Source: Oopsacas minuta (Eukaryota > Porifera > Hexactinellida > Lyssacinosida > Leucopsacidae). Taken from it: a stretch of DNA of 64,000 nt. Shown one piece after another: positions 22,420-32,175 of the stretch (its first letter is position 1; every line of letters starts with the position of its first letter). A program made the position numbers and the translations under genes. The notes under the pieces are model-generated. The model was not told the DNA's origin. It searched no databases and saw only the letters and a list, made by a program, of their open reading frames with translations. The stretch lies in assembly GCA_024704765.1 (NCBI GenBank), contig JAKMXF010000310.1:310001-374000 (forward strand), in the 5' to 3' direction.

Positions 22420-22860
22420 TCAGTTTGAATTTGGATAGTAGTAAGTTGGATATTCAGTTGGATAGGGGAAATTATCCGAAGCTTGTTTCACGACAATAAT
22501 AATTCCGATAATACAACTCAAAGAATAGAAACTAAAAAGTATCAATGAGATGACAACCTTCACTGCATAGATAATGTTGAATACCTTGAGGTAGAATGAA
22601 TGAGATTTAGCAGCTTCCAACTCTCCCCTCTTCTCAGCTTCTATACCCAAAATAGCAAATATTAGAGCTGGTATACCAAGGCATGGACAGCAGAGATAGT
22701 TGAGTATGGAACACAGCAGACAAAAGGCAGAGACTTGTCTGTGTGTGACGTCATGAACAGTTACGGTAGTCTCATGGGTGACAGTAGTCTGAGGATGGAG
22801 TGGTAGCTCATCAGAGTAGCTGGGTACTTGTTCGAGAGGAGTGTATTGTCCTGATGTCAT
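22420..22860 (-). CDS. CD225/dispanin family membrane protein 2
   Basis: 146 residues when started at the Met of MTSGQYTPLEQVPSYSDELP. I chose this Met because it aligns with the start of the paralogue at 23728; an in-frame upstream Met at 22884 would add eight residues. There is a YxxPhi motif at Y6 (YTPL). The CD225 core is CLLCSILNYLCCPCLGIPAL, then IFAILGIEAEKRGELEAAKS and HSFYLKVFNIIYAV. A C-terminal transmembrane helix and a Tyr/Pro-rich tail (PYPTEYPTYYYPNSN) follow. The cysteine cluster is typical of palmitoylated dispanins. It is about 460 bp from its closest paralogue (23318-23728), which indicates tandem duplication. Confidence 0.84.
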   Translation of the reverse strand: MTSGQYTPLEQVPSYSDELPLHPQTTVTHETTVTVHDVTHRQVSAFCLLCSILNYLCCPCLGIPALIFAILGIEAEKRGELEAAKSHSFYLKVFNIIYAVKVVISLILFSFYSLSCIIGIIIVVKQASDNFPYPTEYPTYYYPNSN

Positions 22861-23317
22861 GATGGTATATGATCTAAATATCATAGTACATATTGATTAT
22901 TTAATTATATTATTTATTATTTACCATTCTAGAAACCATGTCTCACCCTGAGTTACATTTCAATTTATTCGTATTTCTGAAATATAAACTTACTACTCCT
23001 AGAATTAGACCCATATAATAGATAAATAGTATTTAAGGAGTAAGTAAGACTGTACTGGACAGACACTAATACGGTAAGACTATGTATATCTATTTATCCG
23101 AGCGAGTTGTGGAGACTGTTGACAGGACATGTTGTACATGCTTATTCAAGCATATGCAAAGCGCCTATAGACATCTGAATTTCAGAGAAAGTGAATAAAA
23201 TATTTAAGGAAAGAAAAGTAGTTTTGTTCAAATTAAGTGATAGTAAGAATAATAGAGACCAAGGATCATAGTCGTCTATGTGCTGTACCCATCTGATGGA
23301 TTACTGCAAGGGAGAGA
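22861..23317. other. Spacer between two dispanin genes
   Basis: No coding signal. It contains the presumed promoter of gene 2 and the 3' flank of gene 3. No repeats were recognised. Confidence 0.4.
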
Positions 23318-23728
23318 TCAGTAATGGTCTGAAGTAGCCGTACCTTTAATCAGGGCCACAATGAACACGATAAAGAACAGCAAACAACAGAGACTAGAAA
23401 ATATCAAAAATATTATCAACTTGACTGCATAGATAATATTAAATATCTTGAGATGGAAGGCATGAGATTTCGCGGCTTCAAACTCTCCTCTCTTCTCAGC
23501 TTCAATACCCATGATAGCAAATATTAGAGCTGGTATACCAAGGAATGGACAGCAGAGATAGTTGAGTATGGAACACAGCAGACACAAGGCAGTAACTTGT
23601 TCATCAGTGACATCATGAACAGTAGCAATTTTGTGAGAGGAGCTAGACTCTGTATTCAGAGGATGGAGTGGTATCTCATCATGATTTGTAGGTAGTTCTT
23701 GAATAGGAGTGTATTGTCCAGTTGTCAT
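23318..23728 (-). CDS. CD225/dispanin family membrane protein 3
   Basis: 136 residues starting MTTGQYTPIQELPTNHDEIP, with a YxxPhi motif at Y6 (YTPI). The CD225 core is CLLCSILNYLCCPFLGIPAL, then IFAIMGIEAEKRGEFEAAKS and HAFHLKIFNIIYAVKL. A long hydrophobic C-terminal helix is rich in Phe and Cys, and the tail is short. It is the closest relative of the gene at 22420; the shared VHDVT-x-x-QV segment directly precedes the core in both. The role is inferred from the family (membrane curvature or fusion control); no specific substrate can be stated. Confidence 0.84.
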   Translation of the reverse strand: MTTGQYTPIQELPTNHDEIPLHPLNTESSSSHKIATVHDVTDEQVTALCLLCSILNYLCCPFLGIPALIFAIMGIEAEKRGEFEAAKSHAFHLKIFNIIYAVKLIIFLIFSSLCCLLFFIVFIVALIKGTATSDHY

Positions 23729-24239
23729 TACCAGTAGATATAGAAGGTAGTAATATTAGCTAAAAGTACGTAGTATAAAAGTACAAGACTGAGGTTCAAT
23801 TTCAAAATCATACAGTTTATACTGTAGAGTGTTAACAATTTGTCAGTAAATGACAATTGTCATTTGCATTTGACTGTTCGCAACACCAAAAGGCAAAGAT
23901 CGATATTCAATAGTAATAAAACTCATAGATATATATCTATTATCTGAGTATGATGTCTAATACTATTAGTGCATATAAACACCAATACGTCTACTGTTAA
24001 GAATGGATGGTGTAGAGCATCCACCATCGTATTCCCCTTAAGAGAAAGACAATATATTGGCATTGAATTAATACATATTTGGCAAGTGTTTTTGTTCAAT
24101 AAGTTGAAGAATTACAACATACGTATTTGAGGATAATTGAATATCCAAGGTGAAAAATAGAAAGAATAATAATAATGAATTGAACAAACAGCGAATAATA
24201 CTGTTTAATTACAAGAATAATCATAATCATTCACACAGC
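23729..24239. other. Intergenic, no gene seen
   Basis: AT-rich upstream region of dispanin gene 3, with a short TGACAAT/ATTGTCA inverted pair at about 23840-23860. Nothing else was recognised. Confidence 0.35.
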
Positions 24240-24665
24240 CTGCAAATCTGAATTTACTTCTTGGCTCTACTATAATACACACCTCCTCACGACCAACAAC
24301 CATATAACTAACCTATATCCTACTAGATACACTCCCACACCACCAATATCTCTCTGATCTATAGTCTCTTCACACATGGGACATTTCAGCTTAAATATTT
24401 CAGAATTAGCATACATGTCCCTCCAGTTGAGTCATAAAAACCTTTCCTTATCATACTACCTCACATGAAGTCTCTCTACATGTTCCTGAGAAATTTAGTA
24501 ACAGATCTCCAGACATTACCCTGACCATTTGGAAGGAAATCGATGAACTTATCATGAGAAGTGACGTCAGTAAATCTCAGTGGTGTAAACCCTCCTGGTC
24601 CACCTCCTAGTTGCTCCACATATAATTTAATAGCAGAACCTGGAGTAATTTCATTATCTTTAAGA
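24240..24665 (-). pseudogene. Pseudogene of a ubiquitin-like/zinc-binding protein
   Basis: The minus strand retains an open piece (about 24660-24480): EITPGSAIKLYVEQLGGGPG, then GFTPLRFTDVTSHDKFIDFL and NGQGNVWRSVTKFL. A frame-disrupted Cys motif follows (GTCRETSCE), then another open piece (about 24420-24290) with FKLKCPMCEETIDQRDIGGV. The order (Gly-rich GGPGGFTPL segment, CxxxxC, then CPxC) resembles a widespread uncharacterised family of proteins with an N-terminal ubiquitin-like fold and a C-terminal zinc site. That comparison is from memory and needs a search. Stops and frame changes show it is no longer functional. Confidence 0.42.
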
Positions 24666-24784
24666 GTTCCTCAGTTGATTGTGTGTGTGTGTGTGATCTT
24701 CGTCTATTAGACACTGAGCAACTGGTACAAGTCAAGTTGCACGCTTTATCACAAGTTTTAACTCTGATATTTTGTAATGTCTTT

Positions 24785-25077
24785 TCATAATTATGTATTT
24801 ATTGTGTTTATCAAGGAAGTAAAAAGAATTCAATAAAACTTCACAAAATATATCAAACATGCTGAATCCGATTTTCACACTTTTGGATGAATCATGTGTA
24901 AATTTATTGTTGTTTATTATGAATATAAAGTAAACAAATTAGCCAAATCTCGAATATACGTACTGGCTTGCTCTAAACGGCTACCCAGGGGTAACTAAGT
25001 AGGCTGAACCAAAATTTCGCATTTTAAGTTACTCATTTGTAAATGTATTGTTGTTTATTTTATGAATATAAACGAGT
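24785..25077 (+). repeat. Dispersed repeat R1, copy 2 (partial, rearranged)
   Basis: 24785-24960 matches the R1 body (tatttattgtgtttatcaag, then acttcacaaaatatatcaaa and ccgattttcacacttttgga). A second R1 piece (about 25010-25077) repeats the 'ttgtttattttatgaatata' portion. The intermediate segment (ggctacccaggggtaac) also occurs inverted at about 43467-43490 in copy 4. Confidence 0.65.
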
Positions 25078-25165
25078 TTATCAGGTGTCACTTCTCGTGT
25101 AGAAGTGGACACTATTTTGACTGTTGTCTACTATGCTGTTTGGAGTTACTTTTATACATCTAGAG
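25078..25165 (-). pseudogene. NHL-gene fragment with a coding-derived hairpin
   Basis: In reverse complement this reads VTPNSIV, then NSVHFYTRS. It matches the window-end NHL segment (ITPNSIVVLDRSPNCVHFYT at 63915-64000) at both DNA and protein level. The stretch CACTTCTCGTGTAGAAGTG is a perfect 7-bp-arm hairpin in both places. Only about 90 bp is preserved here, directly next to an R1 repeat piece, so it was probably carried in by rearrangement. Confidence 0.62.
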
Positions 25166-26216
25166 TGAATTAGTTGTAGAGTACTCAAACAATTAGCTTT
25201 GTAGTTACTCTTAGTTCTTTTAATAACATTGTTACTTCTACATATTAATCAGTCGTATCATACTTATTTACGAATTACTACTAGTTCATTCATAGCAGAT
25301 ACGCAGCGGTCCAGCTCGGAACCGGACCGGACCGACCGGTTTCTGTTCGGTTCGGTTCGCTTTTTTTCAGTAAGGTCTGTCCGAAAATGTGGGTCAGACT
25401 TAATGTAAAATGGGCAGCGCATGCAAAAGGGACGTCTAACAGCTGTTTTGAAACACCCTCAATATTCTGCAATTTAATTATATCATAAGAAACCATTAAC
25501 ATAAAAGGATTGCTAGTATTAGATATATCCACCCAAAATAGCTTAATGAGGGCTTTATTTAGTGTAAAATTGTTTCACTTGAAAATTGGATTGTAAAACA
25601 CGATACTAGAGAAATGCACCTATTTGCTGCAATTACCTAGCAAAATAGGGGCTAAAATCTAGTACTAGATTTTGACCGCTAAAATACTAGGTTTTGATAA
25701 CACTCCCCACAATAAGCGACCTTGACTGTTACAATTTCAATGCGAAATATTAAAATGGCCCAAAAAAGCTGGCATATTGTGTCAGATCAAATATCGTATA
25801 CCAATACGTAATACTTGTGTAAATGAACACTAGAAGAAATCTGGCCGTTTGAACTAAGTAAGCAGTCTCAAGCAATTCCCATCCTTTGGAAGCATATTTT
25901 TTCAACGAGATTTATAGAACTGGATTCTTATCTTTTCAATTTGTATCTTAGTAGGAATGACACACATTACTTCCTGTTAAGTAAAAGCTCAATTGAATGA
26001 TAGGTTGTTAGCAAAAACTTTCAAACAGTATTCAAGTTAATGAAAATAAATATTAGTAGCATATTCAATGAACAAATAACTAACTCAAATTTACAGATAT
26101 ATCATTCAAATAGTTTGCAATTGGAACATTTATAATTCTGTATATAAAGAGCAAGAGCGTTGTTAGATTGGAATAAGTGAACATTCATGACGTTAGATTG
26201 AGCAATAATTCAGATT

Positions 26217-26591
26217 CTAAGTATTGTTATGAATAAGTAGTTTTAATAGCGTAATGACTGCTATGATGAAGGTGTAGAGTACAAATATGACCGCACCAAT
26301 AATGTTAAATATCTTTGAGAAGAAAGCATGAGAACTGGCAGCATGAAATTCGCGTCTCTTCTCAGCTTCTGTACCCAAGATTGCAAATATTAGAGCTGGT
26401 ATACCAAGAAATGGACAGCAGATATAGTTGAGTATGGAACACAGCATACAACAGGTAGTAACTTGTCTGTGTGTGACGTCATGAACAGTTTGGGTATAGT
26501 TCGGATCTAAGCCAGTAACACGAGGTAGGAGAGGTGTCTTTCCAGAGCAGCTCGGCATTACTTTAAGAGGAATGGATTCTTCAGATGTCAT
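26217..26591 (-). CDS. CD225/dispanin family membrane protein 4
   Basis: 124 residues starting MTSEESIPLKVMPSCSGKTP. I chose this Met because it aligns with the paralogues; an in-frame upstream Met at 26633 adds 14 residues. The N-terminal position that is Tyr in the other three copies is Ser here (S6-I-P-L), which removes the YxxPhi signal. The CD225 core is intact: CCMLCSILNYICCPFLGIPA, LIFAILGTEAEKRREFHAAS and SHAFFSKIFNIIGAV. The protein then has a C-terminal hydrophobic helix and a very short tail. It is closest in its core to gene 1 (17457). Confidence 0.83.
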   Translation of the reverse strand: MTSEESIPLKVMPSCSGKTPLLPRVTGLDPNYTQTVHDVTHRQVTTCCMLCSILNYICCPFLGIPALIFAILGTEAEKRREFHAASSHAFFSKIFNIIGAVIFVLYTFIIAVITLLKLLIHNNT

Positions 26592-27189
26592 TATAAGAGA
26601 GTTATCTAATATCAAATAATGCAAGTAAACCATGACGGCACATGGTTAGTAATGTGTAATGATAATTAATGAAGTCCTATTGGGTCTAGGGTCGAGGAAA
26701 GGAGATAGTTGGTATGGATATGGACACCCATGAGACGCCATGCACTTATTGCTCTCCTGTTATTGAGTAGAGAGACGCGCGCAGTGCTTCACCGCGGTGT
26801 TTTCATTACAGTGTACTAGTCGCATACTGCACTGAAAGCAGGGCAGAATACAGTGGAAATCCTTTAGGTTATCGATTTACAATACATGGCAGTAATGCGT
26901 GATAACCAGGTTCCCAATCTGTACAATATATAAACGAATATAATAAAAGTGTAATAAATAAATAAAATTACGTAATACAAAAGTGTGAAGCTAATCACAC
27001 TCATAGGTATGTATTACACTGTACACAAAATTAAATACATTTAATAATAACAGAGATTAAATTCAAACATTCTTAATGCAGTAGCTTTTGAATAATCACA
27101 TAACAAGTTAAAATAATTCAACAAGAGCCTAAAACGTAATAACAGACATAGCTACAAAAGTATGTATATATTTACTATCAGAGTTATAT
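26592..27189. other. Intergenic, no gene seen
   Basis: It contains the upstream region of dispanin gene 4 and the 3' flank of the His/Gly-rich gene. A short GC-rich patch (gagacgcgcgcagtgcttca) lies near 26771. No repeat or RNA gene was recognised. Confidence 0.35.
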
Positions 27190-28428
27190 TTAATTGTTCT
27201 TAACCCAGCCATAAGAAGGAGGGGGTTGTTCTGGAGGTGGAGGTTGGTAGTTAGGTGCGACTGGTGGAGGCCTGTATGAGGTAGAAGGAGCAGTCGGTTG
27301 AACAGTTTGCTCAGGAGTTAGTAAGGGAGCTGAATCTGGATTAGTCCTTTTCTTATAGCACAGATATACTACAGTAGTTATCACTCCAACGACACTTATT
27401 GTAGTTGCAAGTATGCCTACAATTATTACAATATACACCCATAAAGGTACAGAGAACACGCTGGTACACGACCAAGTGTAATCAATGTCGTCTGTCCAAG
27501 CACCACTAGTAACATCTCCTGTTGTTACCACAGGGTAGAGCAGGGGATAGGATGGTACGGAGAGAGAACAAGATGCGGTACAATTCGAGTAGATAGCCGT
27601 ACCTTCTATCTGATATATCTTCTTTTGGATGTTTAACGTAGGAGTGACGTATAAAGAAGAATAGGTAGCATCAAATAGTATGTAGTACTCATCAGCAGTG
27701 GAGACGGTATATGAATACTCACAAGGGGATGAAGACTGCGTAGATGAGCATGTTCCATGAATCATATAATTAAAGTAATTATCATTATCAAAATTATTGA
27801 ACTGACTCTTAGAGAGAATGTATACTTCTACAATACTGGAGCTAACATATAAACTGAGGGAAATGCTAGATCCAGGGAGTAGATAGTAGTTATAGAATCT
27901 GTAGTCATTACTAAACACGAACCAATTATCCGATACTTCGAAATTAGCACCATTAATAACTGGTGGACGACTGGTGAGAAGGTAGAGCTGAACAGGATAA
28001 TCACTCTGATAGGTAGACAGATCAATACTACCGCATGAACTCTGACTATATGACAGGATACGATCATCCTGAGGAGAAGCAAGTATTGGGTGAAGAGTGG
28101 GACCAGAGAATGCTTTAGATACACCTATAGTCATTAAGACAAATCCTATAATAACTACAGTCATGAGTAACACTATTCCTCTGTAGAACCAGCGGAACGG
28201 ACTGTAGTAGAATACACCCATGTGACGTCTGTGGTAGTAACGATTATACCTTCCGTGGTGATGATGGTGATAATACCCCCCGTGATGGTATCCTCCTCCG
28301 TGATGGTGTCCTCCTCCATGAAATCCTCCTCCGTGATGGTGTCCTCCTCCGTGATGGCCTCCCCCGCCGTGATGACCTCCCCCGCCGTGATTGCCTCCCC
28401 CACCATGATGACCTCCACCAACTGGCAT
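27190..28428 (-). CDS. Two-pass membrane protein with His/Gly-rich N-terminus and PPxY tail
   Basis: 412 residues, no recognised family. Residues 1-60 are a GGGHH/GGHHHGGG repeat with more than 25 His, which could bind Cu or Zn or sense pH. A basic Tyr/Arg stretch follows. Transmembrane helix 1 is at about 84-107 (GIVLLMTVVIIGFVLMTIGV). The lumenal or extracellular domain (about 108-325) has paired cysteines (SCGSIDLS, CTASCSLSV, WSCTS). Transmembrane helix 2 is at about 328-352. The cytosolic C-terminus is Pro-rich with a PPSY motif, a ligand for Nedd4-type WW domains. The paralogue at 33131-34231 shares the same layout, which confirms the reading frame. The frames on either strand across the His/Gly repeat are artefacts of its periodicity. 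Confidence 0.8.
   Translation of the reverse strand: MPVGGGHHGGGGNHGGGGHHGGGGHHGGGHHHGGGFHGGGHHHGGGYHHGGYYHHHHHGRYNRYYHRRHMGVFYYSPFRWFYRGIVLLMTVVIIGFVLMTIGVSKAFSGPTLHPILASPQDDRILSYSQSSCGSIDLSTYQSDYPVQLYLLTSRPPVINGANFEVSDNWFVFSNDYRFYNYYLLPGSSISLSLYVSSSIVEVYILSKSQFNNFDNDNYFNYMIHGTCSSTQSSSPCEYSYTVSTADEYYILFDATYSSLYVTPTLNIQKKIYQIEGTAIYSNCTASCSLSVPSYPLLYPVVTTGDVTSGAWTDDIDYTWSCTSVFSVPLWVYIVIIVGILATTISVVGVITTVVYLCYKKRTNPDSAPLLTPEQTVQPTAPSTSYRPPPVAPNYQPPPPEQPPPSYGWVKNN
28225..28425. repeat. Coding tandem repeat (His/Gly)
   Basis: Roughly 15-24-bp imperfect units of the type CCTCCTCCGTGATGG repeat along 5' coding DNA of the gene at 27190-28428. They encode GGGHH and GGHHHGGG. Similar repeats expand and contract by replication slippage, so length variation is likely. 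Confidence 0.75.
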
Positions 28429-30420
28429 GCTATTATATATATATGACTAATATATAAGTATACGAAAAAAATATGGTCAACAATTTTCTATTTACAGTGC
28501 CGTGATCTGAAGCGAATCAAGTTAAGATTCAGAATCAGCTTGCAGGATATACAAATTGCTCTAAAACATTTGAATATACCTCAGATTAAAACTTTGTTGA
28601 CCTGCGTAATATGCGACATAATCTGTGAAACGTATATTTAACAGATTAGATATAATTTGCTCATGTCTAGGAATGCAAAGTTGCATACTCAGCCCAGGCG
28701 AGATATTTATTAATGGCCCTTAATAGCTTAGTATAAAACTATTCGTATTAAATTAGAAACATTGAGAAAACGAATAGAAAACAAAATTCGCGAATTTCGT
28801 TTTCAAATCAATTAGCGACCAAATGACAATAAGAAATGGCAATCAATATAAACAAACAAGATATGGACACTAATACGAGTTTTACTGGAAGAGTTTATGA
28901 ACCAATATACGTACCTTCTGAAATAGTGGCGAGGGGAAAAAATTAAGCTAACAAATTTTTAAGGGAAACACAAGTTGAATCATTGCAATATACAGTACAA
29001 ACACGGTTAATACGAATTCCGGAAAACACGAATTATTTACACAAAATCAGGTCCTTATCCTACAATGGTTTTTCAATTGCTATTGCTCGGGTTAATACTT
29101 AATACTTATTCTGGAAGTATAAATATGATTATCAGTGGTTAATAATTGTTGTAACTTATCGGTTGATGTGTCCGATATCCCGGGGAGTAATTAGTAAACT
29201 CTACATACATGTATTTTGTATAAATATTATATTTCTAATGTATTTATTACTACAAGCTATACCTATTCATGTATTGTAGCTGTAAGTATTGAATTATTTT
29301 GAAGTATGATAAATTAGAAGAATGGATCCTATTACTATTGTAGGTATTTTTAGAAATAATCATAGGTTGAAACAGAGCAGAATTTAAAGCTTTAATAAAT
29401 ACGTTATTTGATAAAGTTTATTTAACAAACAGCTTATATAGCACAGCTTATTTAATATACAATCACGAGGCATATGGGTTCCTACTTATATGTAACATTT
29501 CAGAATGGACAACTCTCACAATCAGGCCGATTGAGCTATAGTGTATAACTGTATAATGAGTGTGTATGAAAGGTTCTTACCGCCTAGAAATGCACTACCT
29601 ATAATTCAAATGACGGCGGGTTTGGCAATAATTCAGGGCGTAGCAAGCAGTTTACTATTGATCAGGTTGACATATACAAAATATACAGAGCCACCAAAAT
29701 TTGGCCCTGTTGAAACCTGAAAAGCCTGATTATATAAAAATTCACAAAGCTGATTGTTCGGCTTCTCGCGTTCACTTAAACAATCTTTCACTTATGGAAT
29801 GCGTAATCTATTAATTATTAATTTGGTACAAGGCAACGCGAAGAATGAGTACTTAGCCCGGCAGAAGAACAGTGATATTCATAGGCTAGTACAACATATG
29901 CGGAATTAGGGCCATTATGAGTGGAAACATGCCACCCAGAATAACTCTACCATAATACAAAAAGTATGGGGCAGGTGGGTATGACGTTATCTCTGCCCAC
30001 CCAGACTCATGAGCTTAGTTCCGTCAATGTCAGCTTAGCTAATACGTATTACCTAATTAGGACTAAGTAATATTAGCTAATATTATTAATAATACATTGT
30101 AGGAAATATAATATTACATCATTTACATTGTATTACTTATATAATAAGGAATATTTAATTATTATTTAATACAAAAGAATATTAGATAAACAAGGCAACA
30201 AGAAAACTAAACAAACTTTAAACACAATAAATCATTCAAATATTATCAAGTCGAAACTATAGACGGGTAAACATAAGAAAAATAATGACCTCACCACAAA
30301 AATGCAACAACATATAATGAGTATTATAAGGAATGTTATATTGCTACACTAGAGAAAGTATATACATATATGTGCATATCTCTAATGACAACTATTACAC
30401 TGTGACAAAGTACCAAATTT
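28429..30420. other. Intergenic, no gene seen
   Basis: A nearly 2-kb AT-rich gap. 'Cagggcgtagcaagcagt' at about 29635 resembles one end of the MITE at 38287. 'Taatacgaattccggaaaac' at about 29006 resembles eroded MITE ends. No exon or RNA gene was recognised. Confidence 0.35.
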
Positions 30421-32175
30421 TCATTTGTATTTATCTGTATTCCTTTTCTTCGTCCTAACATCGTTAAAGCCCCGTTTCCTTTTATTAGAAGGGCGCCCTT
30501 TGGATCGAACACATCTAGGATTGAGGATTGTTGCGATACTTGGAATAATTGCTCCACTTTCCTGTGGTATAGGTCTCAGCAATTGGTCCATTTCGGCTAA
30601 TTTACCTCTCATAAGCGAAAAAGTTGAATGGTCAAGTGAAGCAAGATAAGCAATGTTTTAAAATTCTGTTGTTAGTATGTTATACCTTTCGTCTTTCGTT
30701 AGGATAGGATTATTTTGATCGTTTTCTTGTAATTCTATTACATTGTGACTACCAATACAGCTGTTGATATTAGGACTGTGATCTGCTTGATTCTCTATCT
30801 ATTATGAGACGATATATTAATAGTTGAAAGAACACAAGGACACAACGTTAATAATTTGGCGAGTCATTACGTAATTCTGATATAACCGAATGCGGTTGCA
30901 AAAATATCTGTGCTGTATCGAATGGCTGCTTACCTTCCAGAAATCGACTATAGCTTTGTCGTGGAAATTCGTTATTTTCTCGTGATGATAAACAATAAGC
31001 ATGTGACGATATGGTAAACCCCATGATGGTGGGAATAAGCATGTGCAAGATGTCAACGTTGTCTTACGGCTGGACTTAGTAAAAACCTTCGATAACCCGA
31101 GGTCCATAGATGTTAATTTCTCCTTGTTGGTACCTCCCGAAAATCCTTCTCTTTCAACTAGAATAAAGACAAAATACGAATTTGAATTAGCATAAATTAT
31201 TATACGTACACTCGGACCTCTTATCTGGACTCCGATATCCGGGTACCTCCCTCAACCGGGCACCATTTTTCCAAAAGGATTGAAATTGATTCGACCATTT
31301 CAATTTTTAGTAAATATTCCTTATAGTAGAGCTGTTTTACTCGTACTTCATATCTAACACGTTTCTTTGTAACTAAAAACCGTCATAACAGCTATATCCG
31401 TCCATATCGATATTTATCCTATTGATTATAATTGGATCCTGAGTTGGAATCGGGATCGGGTTTCTCGGGTCCGGTTCTGAAAAGTGGACCCGATTCCAAC
31501 TGATTGGCTCTCCCATAGAGTTAATGTTATTTCTCAGATTCGGGCAAATTCTGACTTCCGGACACCCTACGGTCCGGCACTACCCGGATAAGAGAGGTTC
31601 GAGTGTACTATATTATTACAACTTCTTCCTTACCTGAGTCTCTGACAATAGAGTTAACTTCATAAATCTTTCCTTCGCTAACGTTAAATATGGCATCAAC
31701 ACTATATTGCATGCACTGATTAATTTGTGCCTTTACTATCGCCAGTGCAAATGGTGTTAACTTAAGGTTTCGTTCTATCGGATGTCTAGATGAGTATGTA
31801 GCCATTGTAAGCGCTAATCGGGTTGCACGTCCTTCATTTTGTTCTGAAAGGGTCTTCCTATTTTCATCAATTTTATTCGCGAGATGTGTAAGAAGAGTAT
31901 GTACATTTAAAAACTGTTTGATCGTTGAGTGAATGGATTCTAAACGTTGTGTGGAATGAGCACCCAACGTGAGGTGTTGCCAGGTTCATCGTGATGCCCA
32001 TTGAATTCTCTTGTCATATAATACACGTAAAAAAAGTTGAGCAGAATGGAATCATTTCAGTTGGATGTTCGATTTCATTGTATCCACTTAGAGAACATGA
32101 ATTCAAATCGAGGAAATAATTTTGTAAAGCGATACTTGCAAAATATTCATCTGATTGATCGCTTGGTTCAGCCAT
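30421..32175 (-). pseudogene. SWIM-type/MULE transposase-like gene, decayed
   Basis: Minus-strand exons or pieces are about 32175-32030 (MAEPSDQSDEYFASIALQNY; frame ends), 32025-31615, 31155-30940 (donor FWK|GTAAGC), about 30790-30690 and 30650-30421. In the second piece an in-frame TGA precedes TWQHLTLGAHSTQRLESIHS. The STQRxES motif and the CxC-x10-[Y]xH finger (SCTCLFPPSWGLPYRHMLIV), then NPRCVRSKGRPSNKRKRG, are the C-terminal signature of MULE/ZSWIM1-3-like proteins. The DDE core expected between the N-terminal piece and STQR is missing. The third zinc ligand (Cys in LPCRH) is Tyr. The gene is therefore probably a deleted, inactive transposase relative, possibly a processed or domesticated remnant. 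Confidence 0.58.
31207..31607. mobile_element. MITE with long TIRs 'TACACTCGGACCTC'
   Basis: A 401-bp element. The left end reads TACACTCGGACCTCTTATCT and continues GGACTCCG. The right end, in reverse complement, reads TACACTCGAACCTCTCTTAT and continues CCGGGTAGTGCCGGAC. TA borders fit a Tc1/mariner type. It sits between two pieces of the SWIM-type gene, directly after its GKEEV codons. No transposase. Confidence 0.78.

Larger units (their letters stand above)
24666..26216. other. Intergenic with repeats and a gene fragment
   Basis: It contains a (TG)n run at 24679-24693, partial R1 copies (24785-25077), an NHL-gene fragment (25078-25165) and a GC-rich CGGACC/CGGTTC tract at about 25305-25370. 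The frame at 25290-25532 is a translation of that tract and is not considered a gene. Confidence 0.5.

Noticed and set aside
25290..25532. 80-codon minus frame next to a CGGACC/CGGTTC tract
   Set aside because: Composition-driven; no homologous pattern, and the neighbouring sequence is repeat debris.
28173..28446. Long alternative frames on both strands across the His/Gly-rich region
   Set aside because: They are translations of the same 15-24-bp repeat in other frames; the paralogue supports only the 27190-28428 frame.
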